A stretch of 64,000 nt of DNA, taken from positions 67,009,494 through 67,073,493 of the forward strand of contig NC_066316.1 of assembly GCF_022539315.1 (NCBI RefSeq), read 5' to 3'. The position numbers and the translations under genes are program-made. Under the pieces are notes generated by a model, which saw nothing but the letters and a program-made list of their open reading frames with translations, ran no database searches and was not told where the DNA came from. Each line of letters opens with the position of its first letter. Within the stretch, counting starts at the first letter, position 1. This document shows positions 23,295-36,300 of this stretch, in pieces. The DNA comes from Serinus canaria (lineage: Eukaryota > Chordata > Aves > Passeriformes > Fringillidae).

Positions 23295-26200
23295 GGAATT
23301 AAAATATTTCACAGAATTTCAGGTAACTTGCTGATTTTTGACTAATTTTGTTAAAATCCTCCTTTGCTTCTACAGAAAAATCTCAACCCTGGGCAGCATG
23401 AATTCTCCTGGATGCCTATTTGTAACCTTCTTGGAACAAAAAAAAATTTTTAAATGTAATTGAAACTTATAAATTAAAATATCTCATATCAGAGCTATTT
23501 TTAAGATGGATTATTGTTACTTTTTTCACCTAGTTATAAAATTCTGGTGGATAAGCCCATATTTGGCCATTTATTAGAAAACAAACAATATTTTTGTTCT
23601 AACTGCCCCATGTTTTGTTCTGTTTCTCCAGATTCCTGTTCCACCACAACTGCAAAAATGTTAGGCATTGGTTTAATGTAAGTGGGCCTCCCAAGTCATG
23701 TCAAATCAATGGGTGAAAATCTTGAACTCATATCTAAATATTGAGAGTCATAGATTAATTGTAGATAGTTTCAAGACTCCTGGTGATCTGTGACCGTTTG
23801 GAAAAGAAGAGAGGAAACACAAAAATACACATTTCAAAAGCACTTCTGTGCTGGTTTGGACATCTGTAGAATTCAAGACATGCTAAATCCCATAGCCACA
23901 CTTACACTTTTTGCTCTTCTGGGAGAAATCTCTCAAAAACCCCAGCCCCCTTGTCCTTTTAAAAATATATCTGGTTTTAGGCAGTAATGATGTCCCACAT
24001 TTCTCCAGATTTTTTCTGAAAATCTCAGTAAATATGAAGATAGTAGGAAATCATTATTTCAATTACTACTCCTGCTGTGAGTATAAGGCTCTCTCTGACA
24101 AACAGTGCATGACTTCCATTCACATAAACTTCTTTTGGAGTGAAAAATAATAAATCAATACACGTAGAGGCATTTTTTATCATAGTTGAAGCAATAAAGT
24201 ATTAATTACTAATTAAATCTGTGCAGTCTTTCTTACTGTTTTCTCACCCAGGTGTGGCATGAACCACAGTAAAAACCCATTTGTATTAGGGTTAAAACGA
24301 AACAGGTAATTTATTTTGGTTTTGCCAAGTGATTTTTCTGCAAGAGTCATCCTTGATTCCAGTAACAGTGTGGCTGCACAGATTGTCATGGATCAACTGC
24401 TGGGTCAAAGGGGTGGGAACATGTGCAGTATTGTCACCAAACCCACTGTCATGTCAAATCACAGCCTCAGGCAAAAGGGTGGAAGATCTGATTGGAGACC
24501 CAGCTCTCCCTCATTATGGATGGGATGTCCAAGAAGTGTGGAGCACACTACATGACTGCCTCCAGAACCTCTGTGAAGTGAACCCGGTATATTCCTTTCA
24601 TATATGCAATAATAAAAAAGATATCATGAGCAGCTATTTTGGGCAGGGATTTTTTTCTTATTTTTAAATTATGCACATTTTGGTCAGTCTTGGCAGGTGA
24701 TTTTCTCACTTTTTTTTTTTCTGCAGTCACCAAAAATCTTTGTTTATCATATCAAAAATACATGCGAACCCTTCTGTGAAAAATCTCTGACTATATCTGT
24801 GGCAGTTCCCACAGCTCATTAATTTTTCTGTGCAAATATATTTATGAGTAGAAACTATTCTCCCTCCCCATAAATTCTCTTCAGAAAGCAGGGAAGAAGA
24901 GACTTTCTCTGGAAGGACTCATTGCATGAATGATTGGCCTCTATTTATAGTCTGCAGAAATATAACCTGCATGTTTGTGCTGTCCTCATTCACATGAGAA
25001 ATCTTCCTTTGTGCTAATAATTCCATTGAAGTAATTACTGTTTAAGAAGCCAAAGTGTGTAATGTAGCCAATTCCCTTCACAAGGCATAATGCACAGCTG
25101 CAAAGCTCCAGGAGACCATTGAAAAGCATCCTGAAACTTCACAGTAGAGGCAGGAGGGAAAGGGAGGACACCTGGTCCTTCTGGCATTCACCTAGAACTG
25201 CATTGTTATGTGCAGAGAGTGGGAAAGGGGAGGAGAGAGTCAGTCATACTCAGACTGGTTATTATTCCAATTTAATCTTTAATCACCTTGAAGGGATTTT
25301 TGTGATTTGGTAACTTTTTAGCTGTTGGAGACGACAGGGCAGCCAAGAGTTATTTGCTCTCTGGATTCTGTAATGGATGCCACACCACAATTTTGCTTTC
25401 CTTGATCCTTCCCAGAGCTCATTCCTATTCCTTTCCCTTTGAAAGCAGAATTCTCTGCAAAAGGACCAGTTTATCTGACTTTCCACAGAGGCTGTTCTCA
25501 TTTCCCAAGCTAGTTCAGCAGAGGTAGCTCAGCTGCCCACAGCACACAGCGCTGTGATGTGCTGCAGCAGTCCGTGCTGCTCCCAAAGACCTGAAAGCTA
25601 TTCACGTATCTTCTGGCATTCCTAGAACTTTATCCCACAAATCCCTTCTGAAAGAGTCTGTCCACACCAAGGATTACACAGAGCCAGGATAACCTAGCAG
25701 AGCAAGCCACACACCTGCAGAGCTCATTACCAGCATTCCCAACTTGACTAGGCAGGAGTGCTTTACAATTGCTCCTTGGTCTCTTAAGGGCTGTCTGGGA
25801 GCACAACATGCAAGCACAGGCAGGGTCCCTGCTGACACATCCACAGGTTTAGTGCTTCCCAGACATGCTGAAGATGATGATTCAAAAGCTGTGGTTCAGG
25901 ATGAAGACCAGTGATCACAGAGGACAGTCACAGACCTTGTGACTGAAGAGTAAGGGAGGAAAAATATCTCCAGAAGCACAAAGCTAAACATGCAGCTTCA
26001 GTTCTTGCCTTCCCTTGCATTTTAGTGCATGCCCTTTAAACATAACCATCCTTTTATCTAGTTCATGTACCCTTGAAGAAAATGGTTGCAAATAATATGG
26101 CCGGGGGGAGAGGTGTTTAAGCATCTCCTGTCACAGTTTTAGGTAACATCTTTAAGGAGACAACATAACTGAATCTTAGAGCAAGCTTTAACTTTCTAAC

Positions 26201-26920
26201 TCCTGAAGTATTGACAGCCAAATGTAATTCAGGAAGGAAACAGATTTCTGATGAGGTTCTGTCTGTAGCACACACTTTATGGGGCAAACACTCGAAGGAA
26301 GACCGTTTGACACACTATACCCAAAAGTATCAATAAACATCAGTCCAGAGACCTCTGCTAAGGAAGCTGCATTGACAGAGTCTCTTACAAAGCCAGAGGA
26401 AGCCATGTAGTGAACAGATTGTTTACATTGAATGATTTAACCATTACCTCACTTGAGAAACAAGGCAGTATCCAGGATGTTTCAATCTCTACTTGACATG
26501 AAAGGCAAGAGGTACTAATTTAAATCTAGCAGTGTAAATCTGGAGGGCTTTTGCTTGCTTACTGCTCTAGAGACTGATGGAATACGGCTGGTACCATGTT
26601 CTACAGAGATCAGACAGCATGCACAGTCCCACCAGTACAGATGTTGTGTGCAGTCAGTGGAAATTCAGTCAAATGCTTGTAATTGCTAAAGTAATTAAAG
26701 CTCATTACTGAAAGTAAACATAACTGCCAAAGTTAGGGCTCCTGAAGGAGTAACTGGCATTCCTCATTTATTCTCACTGGAACCAGAGGAGATCATTAGG
26801 ACACAGTTAACTCTGGGCTGACAGGAGAAGAGTACTTAAGGAGGAAATAGTTACAAGATATGTTAATATGTTTATATATGTATATTGTGAAAATTTAAAA
26901 AAATAATAGTGGAAGTGGAA
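23295..26920. other. non-coding unique DNA
   Basis: No gene or mobile element is recognised. Frames at 24316-24667 (plus) overlap in two phases without family resemblance. Sequence near 25500-25760 is somewhat richer in GC but otherwise unremarkable. Confidence 0.55.
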
Positions 26921-27544
26921 GGAGAGGAGAGGAGAGGAGAGGGAGGAGAGGAGAGGAGAGGAGAGGAGAGGAGAGGAGAGGAGAGCGACGAGGAGAGGCG
27001 ATTCGAGGAGAGGAGAGGATGAGGACGAGGAGAGGACGCAGGTACGAGTGAGAGGCTACTGAGAGGATGAGCGCGATGAGACGGACGAGTATCTGGCGAG
27101 GTCTCTGAGGGAGGGCGATGAGGACTGATCGAGGATCTGAGGCTACTGGAGAGGAGACGCGATGATCGGAGACTCGGACTGAGGACGATGGCGAGGATCA
27201 GAGCGGAGATGGAGTCGTGAGGATCGCGTCGACGCAGGACGAGGCGAGGAGACGGACGAGTCGAGGCGCGAGGAGAGGTATGGGCGAGGATGGATCGGTA
27301 GCGGGAGGACTAGGCGACGGATTCTGAGGAGACGGATCGAGGACTAGGAGTCGGAGCGGAGAGCGATGAGCGAGGCTCGAGGCATCACGGAGAGGAGATT
27401 CCGGAGCGGAGTAGATGGAGAGGATGCGAGGAGAGGATTGGAGGGATCGGCGAGGCGAGGACGCGGACGAGGAGAGGATCGAGTGACGGGGAGGAGAGGA
27501 GAGGAGAGGAGAGGAGAGGAGAGGAGAGGAGAGGAGAGGAGAGG
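26921..27544. repeat. GGAGA pentanucleotide array with corrupted interior
   Basis: Clean GGAGA repeats run from 26921 to 26985 (one irregular unit near 26941) and again from 27490 to 27544. Between them, about 500 bases keep the purine ladder but are peppered with C and T bases. Removing C and T from the first part of the interior restores an almost perfect GGAGA series, so the departures are mainly insertions and not substitutions. The interior is also full of CpG, unlike the surroundings. Reading frames across it (for example 27366-27569 plus and 27344-27679 minus) encode only repeat-driven GEERR or SSPLL runs. It is a real microsatellite whose middle is probably poorly sequenced. Confidence 0.9.
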
Positions 27545-29551
27545 CATTCCTTCATGGCAGCAGAAATGAATTGATGTTGTAAAGAAACATAAACAGTCCC
27601 ACTGGACTTTCCACTCATGCTGCACATCTAACAATAACATGGAGAGTGGGGAGAAAAGTCTAATGGATCTATAAGGCACTGAGCAGCAGGAAGCTGGGCT
27701 GCCAATTTCAAAAATGTGAATTGATAAAATCCAATATCACAGCTTCCAAACTGACCTCAAAGTAGTTCATCTAGAAGTCTTTTTTACTTTATTTTTTAAG
27801 CCACAACTACTAGCTCTTCAGGCAGCCCCACTGCTACCAAGTGAGACAAGGGGGCATTAGATGGGATTTTTTTCTGTATACCATTGGTTTCATTTGGGAA
27901 ACTATGTTTCCATGAAAGCAAAAGAAAAAAGATTTTTAGGTTCAGCATCTGCTCTGGATCAAGAAGCAAAATTTAAGAAGCACATTTAGAGGCAGACCAG
28001 TACACTATAAGTACACCTATATACAGCCCCATATAGGTACACATATAAGCACCTAAAAATTTGTATAAATGTACATGACCAAACTACATAGAGAGGAAAG
28101 CCTCCATAGATACACATACACCTCCACCTGTATCTATCTCTACAATTATACCTATACATGCCTACATACACATCTACACTTTATGTTACATGCATGAATG
28201 TCCATGTGTGAAGGGATGTGTATAGTCATGCATAAAATGTGAGGTACACTTGTAAGTTCCTGGTGTGGTCACTGGAGTTAGGAGAGGTGCCTGAACTCAG
28301 CTGTCCACAGTGATCTGAGATATCCTCTACTCTCCAAGGGAGCCACACAGGTCTGGCAGATGTGACACAGGTCTGGCAGATTCGTGGATTTGTGAATTGA
28401 TCCCTCCAGAGGTGATGGAAGATGATTTTGACAAGTTCCAAATGGTATTGCATGCATATGTTTAGACAACTAAAACCAGCTCCCAGCCAATGCCTTCTCC
28501 AAAGCTGCTCAGCTGACCCAGCATTTGTTCACCTGAAGAGCTCTTGAGCCTCCATTGACTGTCCTGACTAAATTCCCATTGACTGGTAAGGAAGCTTGGG
28601 CAGCCAGCACACATATTGACACCTGTATGAAAGCAGCAATGTTTACCAGTCCTAACCTCAAACAGAATCCCAGCTGTTAATGCAGATGTATGAATTCTCT
28701 CATAAATTTAACTTGGAAAGAGTTGTAGTCGTTTGCTCAGCTCATGAGATTGAAAGCACACAGTGGAGTGCATACCACTTCAGCTCTACAAAAACTGTGC
28801 CTGCTGCAGCTGTAAGTGGAAAAACAATTTTGGGTACTTTTACACGTTTTTCAGTGATTGACCAGTTGTACACCTTGACTGATTTATGTTTACCTATTGC
28901 AACATGCAGGCAAAAGGCAATCATCTTGTCACAACTAAATTTATCCTGCTATTGCCCTACTCTGGATTGCTATTTCTTTCACACCTGAGTACTTCTACTA
29001 TGCCTCAGAGAAAAGAACCATTTTCATTTCTGAGAGAAAATGAAGTGTTTTCTCAACACTTTTTTATGGCAGTCTATAACATTGTTGGCATTTTTCTATT
29101 GAATATTTTATTGTATTTAAATTCCTTCTCAACCTCAGAAAGCTCTCTTCTAAAACAAGGAAAATTCAACTGAAATTGATCCATTCAGACCATTTATCAA
29201 ATTTACCACCGACGATTTTTTGTGCTTAATGCTTTAACATAGCTCAGAAAAGTGTTGTCCCTACATAGCCTGGAAATCCAGGGCCCATTTGGCAGCTGTT
29301 CAGGAGGAAGCAATTCCCAATGCACCACAATGGCTGCATAACACACGTCTATTGAGAGGCAGGAATTCCTACTGCTACAATCTCTCTGTTATCTCTGCAA
29401 TGGCTCACACTGTCAGGCTCAGTGAATAAGAATTTTCCTTTCTGTGCACAGTCGTTTTCCCACTTTCATGTAAAAAGTGTTGCCATCACTACTTTCTCCA
29501 AAAAAAAAACCTCTTCAAAAATCACAAGTTCTCCATGTGACTAAGATGAAT
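27545..29551. other. non-coding DNA with two small repeats
   Basis: No gene is recognised. A degenerate TACA/ACCTATA-rich low-complexity stretch covers about 28010-28185. A 20-base tandem unit with core ACACAGGTCTGGCAGA lies at 28345-28360 and 28365-28380. The rest is unique AT-rich sequence. Confidence 0.6.
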
Positions 29552-29700
29552 CTGACCTTGAACACCTTCAAGGATGGGGCATCCACAGCTTCTCTGGGCA
29601 ACTTTTTCCAGTGCCCCACACCTCTCAGAGCAAAGAATTTTTTCCTACTATCTAAACTAAACCTAATTCCTTTCAAATTGAAGCCATTCCCCATTGCAAG
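29552..29700 (-). mobile_element. CR1 LINE fragment, ORF2 C-terminus
   Basis: The minus-strand translation reads [20 protein letters not shown] followed by [14 protein letters not shown], the conserved end of CR1 ORF2. The plus strand shows AAGGATGGGGCATCCACAGC and TTCTCTGGGCAACTTTTTCC, again CR1 in reverse. Both ends are missing: there is no 3' untranslated region or terminal ATTCTATG repeat, and no upstream reverse-transcriptase domain. It is a non-functional internal remnant, moderately diverged. Confidence 0.88.
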
Positions 29701-32269
29701 TGACCACCAAAGCACAAGGGGAAAGTGATTAAAAACCATTTCATCAGTTCTTGCAGTATTTTTTCTAAATGCACAGTTCCTCAGAAAACCGCAATTTTTC
29801 AAATGAATCATGCTGAATTTAGATATTCTCCAAGAAGAGCAGCAGATGTGAAGGAGGGTGACATAATCTTGTTTTTACCACTCAGCCAGGGGCTCAGTGC
29901 AATTGCTGCAGCCAAGGAGCACATTGAAATTCAGGTTAGCAAATGGCTTTGGGATTGCAAACTATCTAACACAACATATGCTGTACTCACAGATCCTGTA
30001 AAAACATTTCATGTATGAACATAGTGTCTGCTCCCTGCCTGTCAGGCCAGCTATCTGGTCATTTTTCATTTGTAACCAAGGATGGCTTTATGAGCCAGTG
30101 AATTCAGGTCATTATTCAGAGCACAGATTTTAAAGCATTCAGGTTACTATGCTCAAGAAACGGGCCTTGTTTTAGAAGGAAAATATAGGAAAGGGGCAGG
30201 AAAGAGTCTCATTCTTTATTTGGTCCTTGCCTTTTAGTCTGACAGGACTTGTAAGAACCTCTCTAGTAAGGTGGCAGGTGTTGAAATGAAAGTATGGATC
30301 CCTGCCCTTGCCAAGCCTGGTGCTCTCCCTCTCCTCTGGTGTGCTACAGAACATCAACTTGCTTCTCTTTCACTGCTTCATTTCTTTTCTCTGCACCCAC
30401 TGAGAAACCTTAAAATATAAAGATCACACCTAATTATTTTTTAATTATTATTTTTCTTTCAATTTTTCAAAAAAGCTAGTTTTTAAGGTTTGGATTTTAC
30501 TTCTAGCAACATAATAATTCCGTATCTCATGTCCAAACCATAAAAGCGTTGTAAAGGACCAAATTTCAGTGACTTCAGTGGAAGTTCAGATACCAAATAG
30601 CTTCAAAGGTTTGGGTCTTTTTCTCTGCACTCCCTTTATATTTGCCTGCCTCTGCCCTAAAGCTGCTCCAGAAACAGGAAAAGCAGCACAAAATCTTGGA
30701 GCACTTTCAAGAGGTGGAAAGCACAGGCACCCAAGAGAATGCACCATATCCTCAAATCACAGAGCCTCTGCACTGTGACCCATCTGCACGTCCCTCCTTA
30801 GAGTCTTGCTCCCAAGCATGTCCTCTGGGAGCCATACTCCTGCTGGCTGCCTTCGTTTGCAGCTGCAGAACCTCAGCCCTGGGAAGGGGTTTTGGTGAGT
30901 TACCAGCTGCTGGGCTTTCCTGCTGTTAATTCTCAGGGTAGCCAAGAGTCTGTCAACAATGACCCGAGTTGAACAGTCCATAAACATCATCTGTCCTCCA
31001 TAGCAATGTCCTTCTCCAACCTGGAATACCCAGGGAAGGACAGATAGGGTGGAGCAGTAGGAGGGCTGCTCCAGGAAACCAAGCAGATGAGATAGGCTGA
31101 GTCCCAGGGTAGTTTTGTAAAACTTAGATGTTTGAGTTCCATTCCATATGCCAGGCATGTAGGTCTGTGCCTCACACACAGAGCAATCCTGGGGCTTCTC
31201 TCTGGATCAATACAGTGGATGTGATCCCTGGTCCCCTGCACTTTGAAGCAGAGGCTCAAAGAGCCAGGGGGTCACTGATTTTCAGAGCTACTAATGATGA
31301 CCTACCTCACATGTCTCCCCATCAGGTGACACGTTCTGCTTCCATCCACTTCCACTCTCATATACCGAGACCTCCTTCTATCTTCCAAACCATATCCTGC
31401 CACCACAGTGAAAGGCATAGGAGAAAAGTCTTTCAGACATCTGCCTGGGAATCAGATTTTTTTTTCCTTTTTTTTTCACAGAAATATAGTAAGACAAGGA
31501 TAGGGAATGTACAGGACTTCTCGTTGCTTGTTACAACACTCTTAAGATATTTCTAGGGGCAACACAAGGCCTCAGTCTCCCTGGATGTTTCAAAAGTAGA
31601 AATAAAAACCTCATCTGAAAAAAGCAATTAGGCATAAAAATTTCAGAAAATCAAAGGAAAAGAAAATGCACCAGAACATCTGTTTCATTTTTTGTCCATT
31701 GACTTTATTGATTGCAAAAAGAGTATGATTATTATAATGCAGAGATTTTTATCTAAGAAGTTAAAGCATTTCATGAAAATAGAGCCCTCCATGAGATGAA
31801 AATACTTTTTCTTTTGGTGTTAGATAGCTTAAAACCTAGTTAATTCTTGTCCTAAGGCCCTTTTTGCTGGGGCTTACTTTAACAGAAGTACATTTCACCC
31901 CCATGTCCATGAAGCTGAAATGATTGCCTAGCTCGGTTTTCTACAAGGCTTGATTCACTCTGCCCAAGCTTTCAGGCACTGCAGTTGCCTATCATCATCT
32001 AACCAGGCAGGATGTGTTCAGTTATGCATTTGGAGCATTGTATCTGAATTTTTCTGCATTGAAAACAGACTTTCTCATGATCTGAGGGGCGGAGTGACCC
32101 TGGAACAGTTGGATGATCTTCTTTATTTATATAGAAATGTAGTAAGCTGCTTACCAGATGGACTTGTTTGCAAGCTTGCCCACTTCTGACATGAATCAAT
32201 TCATTTACAATGAGATTTTTCTGGAAACCAGCAAGCCCCCAAAAAAAGAAAACCAATGTGATACCAGTA
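29701..32269. other. non-coding unique DNA
   Basis: No gene or transposon is recognised. Frames of 95-142 codons at 30642-31556 occur on both strands over the same GC-richer sequence and have no domain, so they are taken as chance. Confidence 0.55.
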
Positions 32270-32283
32270 CTGCCACCTCGTGC
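32270..32283 (-). promoter_or_regulatory. CTCF-like site
   Basis: On the minus strand this reads GCACGAGGTGGCAG. Against the CTCF core CCASYAGRKGGCRS it matches 12 of 14 positions, including the whole AGRKGGCRS half. If bound, it could act as an insulator or loop anchor. A weaker 11 of 14 match lies on the plus strand at 44434-44447. By-eye matches of this length occur by chance, so this is tentative. Confidence 0.3.
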
Positions 32284-33224
32284 AGGCTCTGACCATTGCA
32301 GTTGTTTTTTCTGCAGGAGCTTTACATTTTAGCAGCCCTGAGTGAGTGACACAGAAGTTATTAATGGAGCAGACCCTTTTAATGGCTGCACACAATACAA
32401 AGAATATTATTACCCTGTTACTCAGATCCCATCCTTCAAAATCAACATCTGCAGCAACAAAAATCACAGTTGGATCTGATTCATAAGTAGACTTCCATAT
32501 CATGCAGTGTAACTTGAATGGTTAATCATGATTCCTTACTTCAAGTGAAGAAATAAAAGCAAACACTGTGGAAAAGTGGGGAAGACAATGTGCTTTATGG
32601 AATGATTTGTTCCACCTGAGGAGAATGACCAAGGCAAAAGGAGTCAAAAATAAAGCAACAGGCAAGATCACCAGGCAAATGGAAAAGAAAGATTGGCAAG
32701 TTACAAACAAAGAAAATATCATAGCAAAGAGCAATGGGAAAAAAGCTTGGAAATTGCTTTATGTTACTTTTTGCCAATTTGGCAATCAAAATAGGCATTT
32801 TTTCCTGAACTCAAGTAACACCCCTAGATTTTTTTTTGCATCCTCTCCAAAAGCAGAGATGGTGATCAACAGACTGCTGAACTTCCAGATGTAATGCCTG
32901 CAGAGTTGTTTGCAGGGCTGAGCACTGCTGAGGGAGACAAGAGGGCTGGGTCAGTGTGTGACCAAGGACACACACTCCACAGCAGTGTAAAGCTCTGGAG
33001 CACTCCCACCCTCTCCCTGCCCCCTTTGCCCACCCCACACACACCCAGGGTGGAGATGACCATGAGATCACTGAAGCAAGGCCTGCTGCCAGTGTGGAAT
33101 TCTCCAGAATGTAATCCTCTCTTTTGGACATATGACACCAAAAATAAAGCAAGAATAACCAATTCAAGGACTAGGGAACATCAGACCATGTTAGTAGGAG
33201 TGGTGAAAAGAGTGGCCAAGAAAC
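32284..33224. other. non-coding unique DNA
   Basis: No gene is recognised. The frames on both strands at 32811-33349 overlap and carry no domain. A C-rich and CA-rich stretch lies at about 33000-33050. Confidence 0.55.
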
Positions 33225-33335
33225 AGGAGGGCAAAGAATCCCTCTGCCAAAGGATGTGCAAAGTTTACAGGAGCTCAAGGGCAGACTGGACAAATATGGT
33301 GAGAGAAATCCCCAGAATTGGCAGAGATGCACAAA
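33225..33335 (+). mobile_element. possible old CR1-like 3' remnant
   Basis: GGAGCTCAAGGGCAGACTGG followed by ACAAATATGG resembles the end of ORF2 in older CR1 lineages, where a segment coding LK..LDK(Y/F)M precedes the 3' untranslated region. The similarity is short and decayed, and flanking sequence could not be assigned. Confidence 0.3.
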
Positions 33336-36300
33336 ATAAGCAGGCATAACTAGCTCAGACAAGCAAGTGATTCCCCATTCTCCATGTCACCCAGTCAAAC
33401 ACCCTGAGTCCAGAATTGTGTGGATGCCTTAAAGAGAGCTCCCAGAAATCCTAGCAGAAGCTGGAAAGCAGAACAAAGCTAGTCAGTCCTCCAAAAAATT
33501 AATATGAATTTAAATTTCATTTGACTTAACAGAGACATGTTTTGTCATGGGATAACCTCTCCTATAAAAGTCAGTATGACCACAGTATTGGAAGGACTGT
33601 TTTTTTCACTATGACAAATACTCTGTTTGAACAGAAATTGTGATTTTTTATTTTTTTTTACTTTTTAAAGTGAACACTTTGCCACAATTTCACAAAGCCT
33701 GGCTGGGTAAGGCTTCCCAAAACTTTGAAGGAATTGTGCCTGGAACTATCTCATTGTCCTTCCTCACAGGAAAATTCCATGCACATAATAGCCCTTGTCC
33801 CCCTGTCCATCCACCAGTCAAACCAGAGTGGCAGAGTTTGGGCAGAAATTGACTTTCACTGCAGCTACACATGTAGAGCAATTCTCCTGCTCACTATAAG
33901 AATGACAACATAGGGAGAAAGAGTGAGACCCATGAAACCTGCAGTCATACACAATGCTCAGACACTAAACAGTCACTGTTCTGCCTGTCCTTGGATAACT
34001 GCAAAAAAGCTCAGGGAAGCTCTCCCTTATCACAGGCTCAGCTTTTGAAACTGCTTTTCATCTTGTCATTGTGGAACAAATTCCTTTCTCTTTCACAGGC
34101 CTTTTCTTTTTTTTTTTTTTTTTTTTTAAGGCCTTTTCTTTTTTTTCCTTACTACATCCAGCATAATAATGAACACCATAACTTCAGTTCTAATTGATCC
34201 ATGTTTCTATATCACAGTGAAGAATTTAATTTAAGCAAAGTTGTCACATTTTGTTTGTCAGTGTAGCACATGGGGACAAGATTAACTGCTTGGAAAGCCT
34301 TAAAGCTTTTTCAAAAATTTTGGTTTATTATACACTTCAGTGGAAAGCAACAGAAATATTTTATCAGATAATTTATGGAAAACAGAATCTTGGATAGACA
34401 GAAAAACATAATAAATATCATATGGCTTTTATCACAGTCCTTAATTATGTTTTTCTACCTTATCTGTACCCCTGTCATATCTGTTTAAGAATAAAAGAAA
34501 AAATTCTTCTGGAAAATATGAAAAATAACACTCCAAAAACAAAGAAGTATACTTGATAAAACATGAAAGCCCTGTCCTGGGAGACATGTTTGAATGACTC
34601 TTTATAGAGAATTATGGAAATTGACATATTTGTTGCAAATGCTTATTTGTTGAGTGCTATTTGACATGTAGAATTATAGTTCACATCAATTTGTTCAGCA
34701 TCACTAATGTGTCCTGCATATACATTACCTGCAGAGCTTTTAGATCCCTGTAACGTGGCTGCATCAGTGGGCAGTGGTTTAAGGAAATGAGATTAGCTTG
34801 ATTTGAAGTCCCAGTGTCTAAATAAATTACTTCAGCTTCAAGACATCAGATGAGATGACATCCCAGACAAACTACATCATACTAACCTATCTGGCAAGAT
34901 TTTTATTGTGGATACAAAATGAAACAGACAAATATAGTCATGCAACCTAAAAATCTCTGAACATCTATTTCTTAAAAACTGAATTAGTGTCTCATTCTCC
35001 CATTAATCAGTAGGCCATATCTCCTTCTGATCCTATAAATCCAATGTAGAGTGAGACACATTTCCAAATGTCTCTAGCACAAACACCTTATTCTGCGCAA
35101 ATTGCAAAAATACTTTCCTCTCCGTGGCAGTCTCCCTTTAGAAATACTCTTACAGCATGTGGAGTTACTTTTGTTTAAATTAGATGTGCCAGGGCAGGGA
35201 AACACAAACACTACAAGCATCCGCTGTGTAGCAACTAAATCTGATTGAACCAATCTGATGATCAAAATGAGAAAGGCATTCTCTGCAGATCTCCATAATG
35301 TAAATCAAAAACATATCTAGGGGCATGGCTTAAGGTGAGAGCTTCACAAAGCCCGTGCAGTCTGAATATCATATATAGGATTGCTCCTCTATTCTTTGTT
35401 GTTCCATCTGAAGAGTTGAGGTTACCGAGAGAAGAGTTAAAATTCAATCATTACAGTACCACATCTGCATTATCCTTTCATCTCTCTGTTTCCAGTTCTG
35501 TGACATCTTCTGTGCATCCTGATGCAATTTCAAACCTTATTAACACAAACAATTGCTGCAGCTTTATTGGGGGTGTGGTGTGTGCCATGGACCCGCTGCT
35601 GCACCTGTATTATAATCAGCAAGCCAGCGGGCTGTGTCTAAAGCCAGTCCCCTGAGAAAGGGGCCTGAACATGGGTCCATAGCCCAGAGCTTCCAGCAGG
35701 AGCAATTGGAGCTCTGTGCCTGTGCAGCCAGGGCTGGAGAGCACCCTGAGTTCCCTTGCTCCTGCCCAATGTATCTTGTTCCAAAGGGAATCATTCAGAT
35801 TGAAGTTACTTTCCCAAATTTCTTTCATAACCCGTGGAGAGCAGGCACTATCAAAGGATGCCTCATCTCACCCTAAAGTGCAGGCCTGCAGTAGGTCTCA
35901 TCAAAAGCTCTTCAGAGATTGCTAGTATGACTACAGGAGAAGATGAAGTAATTGTCTCTAACCCCTAAGAGAAAAGGGGATGAGAAAACTGCTTAGCTGC
36001 TCTCCAGCACCTGCTTCTCATGAACAGAAAAATTATTTACAAAGCAAAATTATCTACAAAGTAATTACAAACCTGCTAGAACTACAGAGTCTTATAGCTT
36101 CCATCAGTAAGGTTTTACTGATTTCCTCTAGCTAAGCTTGGTGGTATGTGCCTGACTGAGGTATGGCACTGCATCACATGCCTGCTCAACAACTATCAAA
36201 GTATTTACCTGTCAATCTGCCTTTTGCTTCCCTTTGGATTTGTTCATTTATTTATGCACTGGAAAACTCTGTAAAATGGATGGAAATAAAAACTCCCAAT

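Noticed and set aside
27344..27679. Reading frames across the GGAGA array encoding GEERR or SSPLL repeats
   Set aside because: A pentanucleotide repeat without stop codons is open in every frame, so the products are artefacts of the microsatellite and its corrupted interior.
28345..28380. CRISPR-like or functional direct repeat
   Set aside because: There are only two copies of a 16-base core in tandem, in vertebrate DNA. A simple tandem duplication suffices.
31128..31556. 142-codon plus-strand frame
   Set aside because: It has no recognisable domain, is opposed by minus-strand frames of 90-140 codons over the same bases and ends in a T-rich stretch coding only phenylalanine runs.
32894..33349. 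151-codon plus-strand frame
   Set aside because: There are overlapping 98- and 118-codon frames on the other strand, and the last third may be CR1-like debris. Nothing resembles a known protein.
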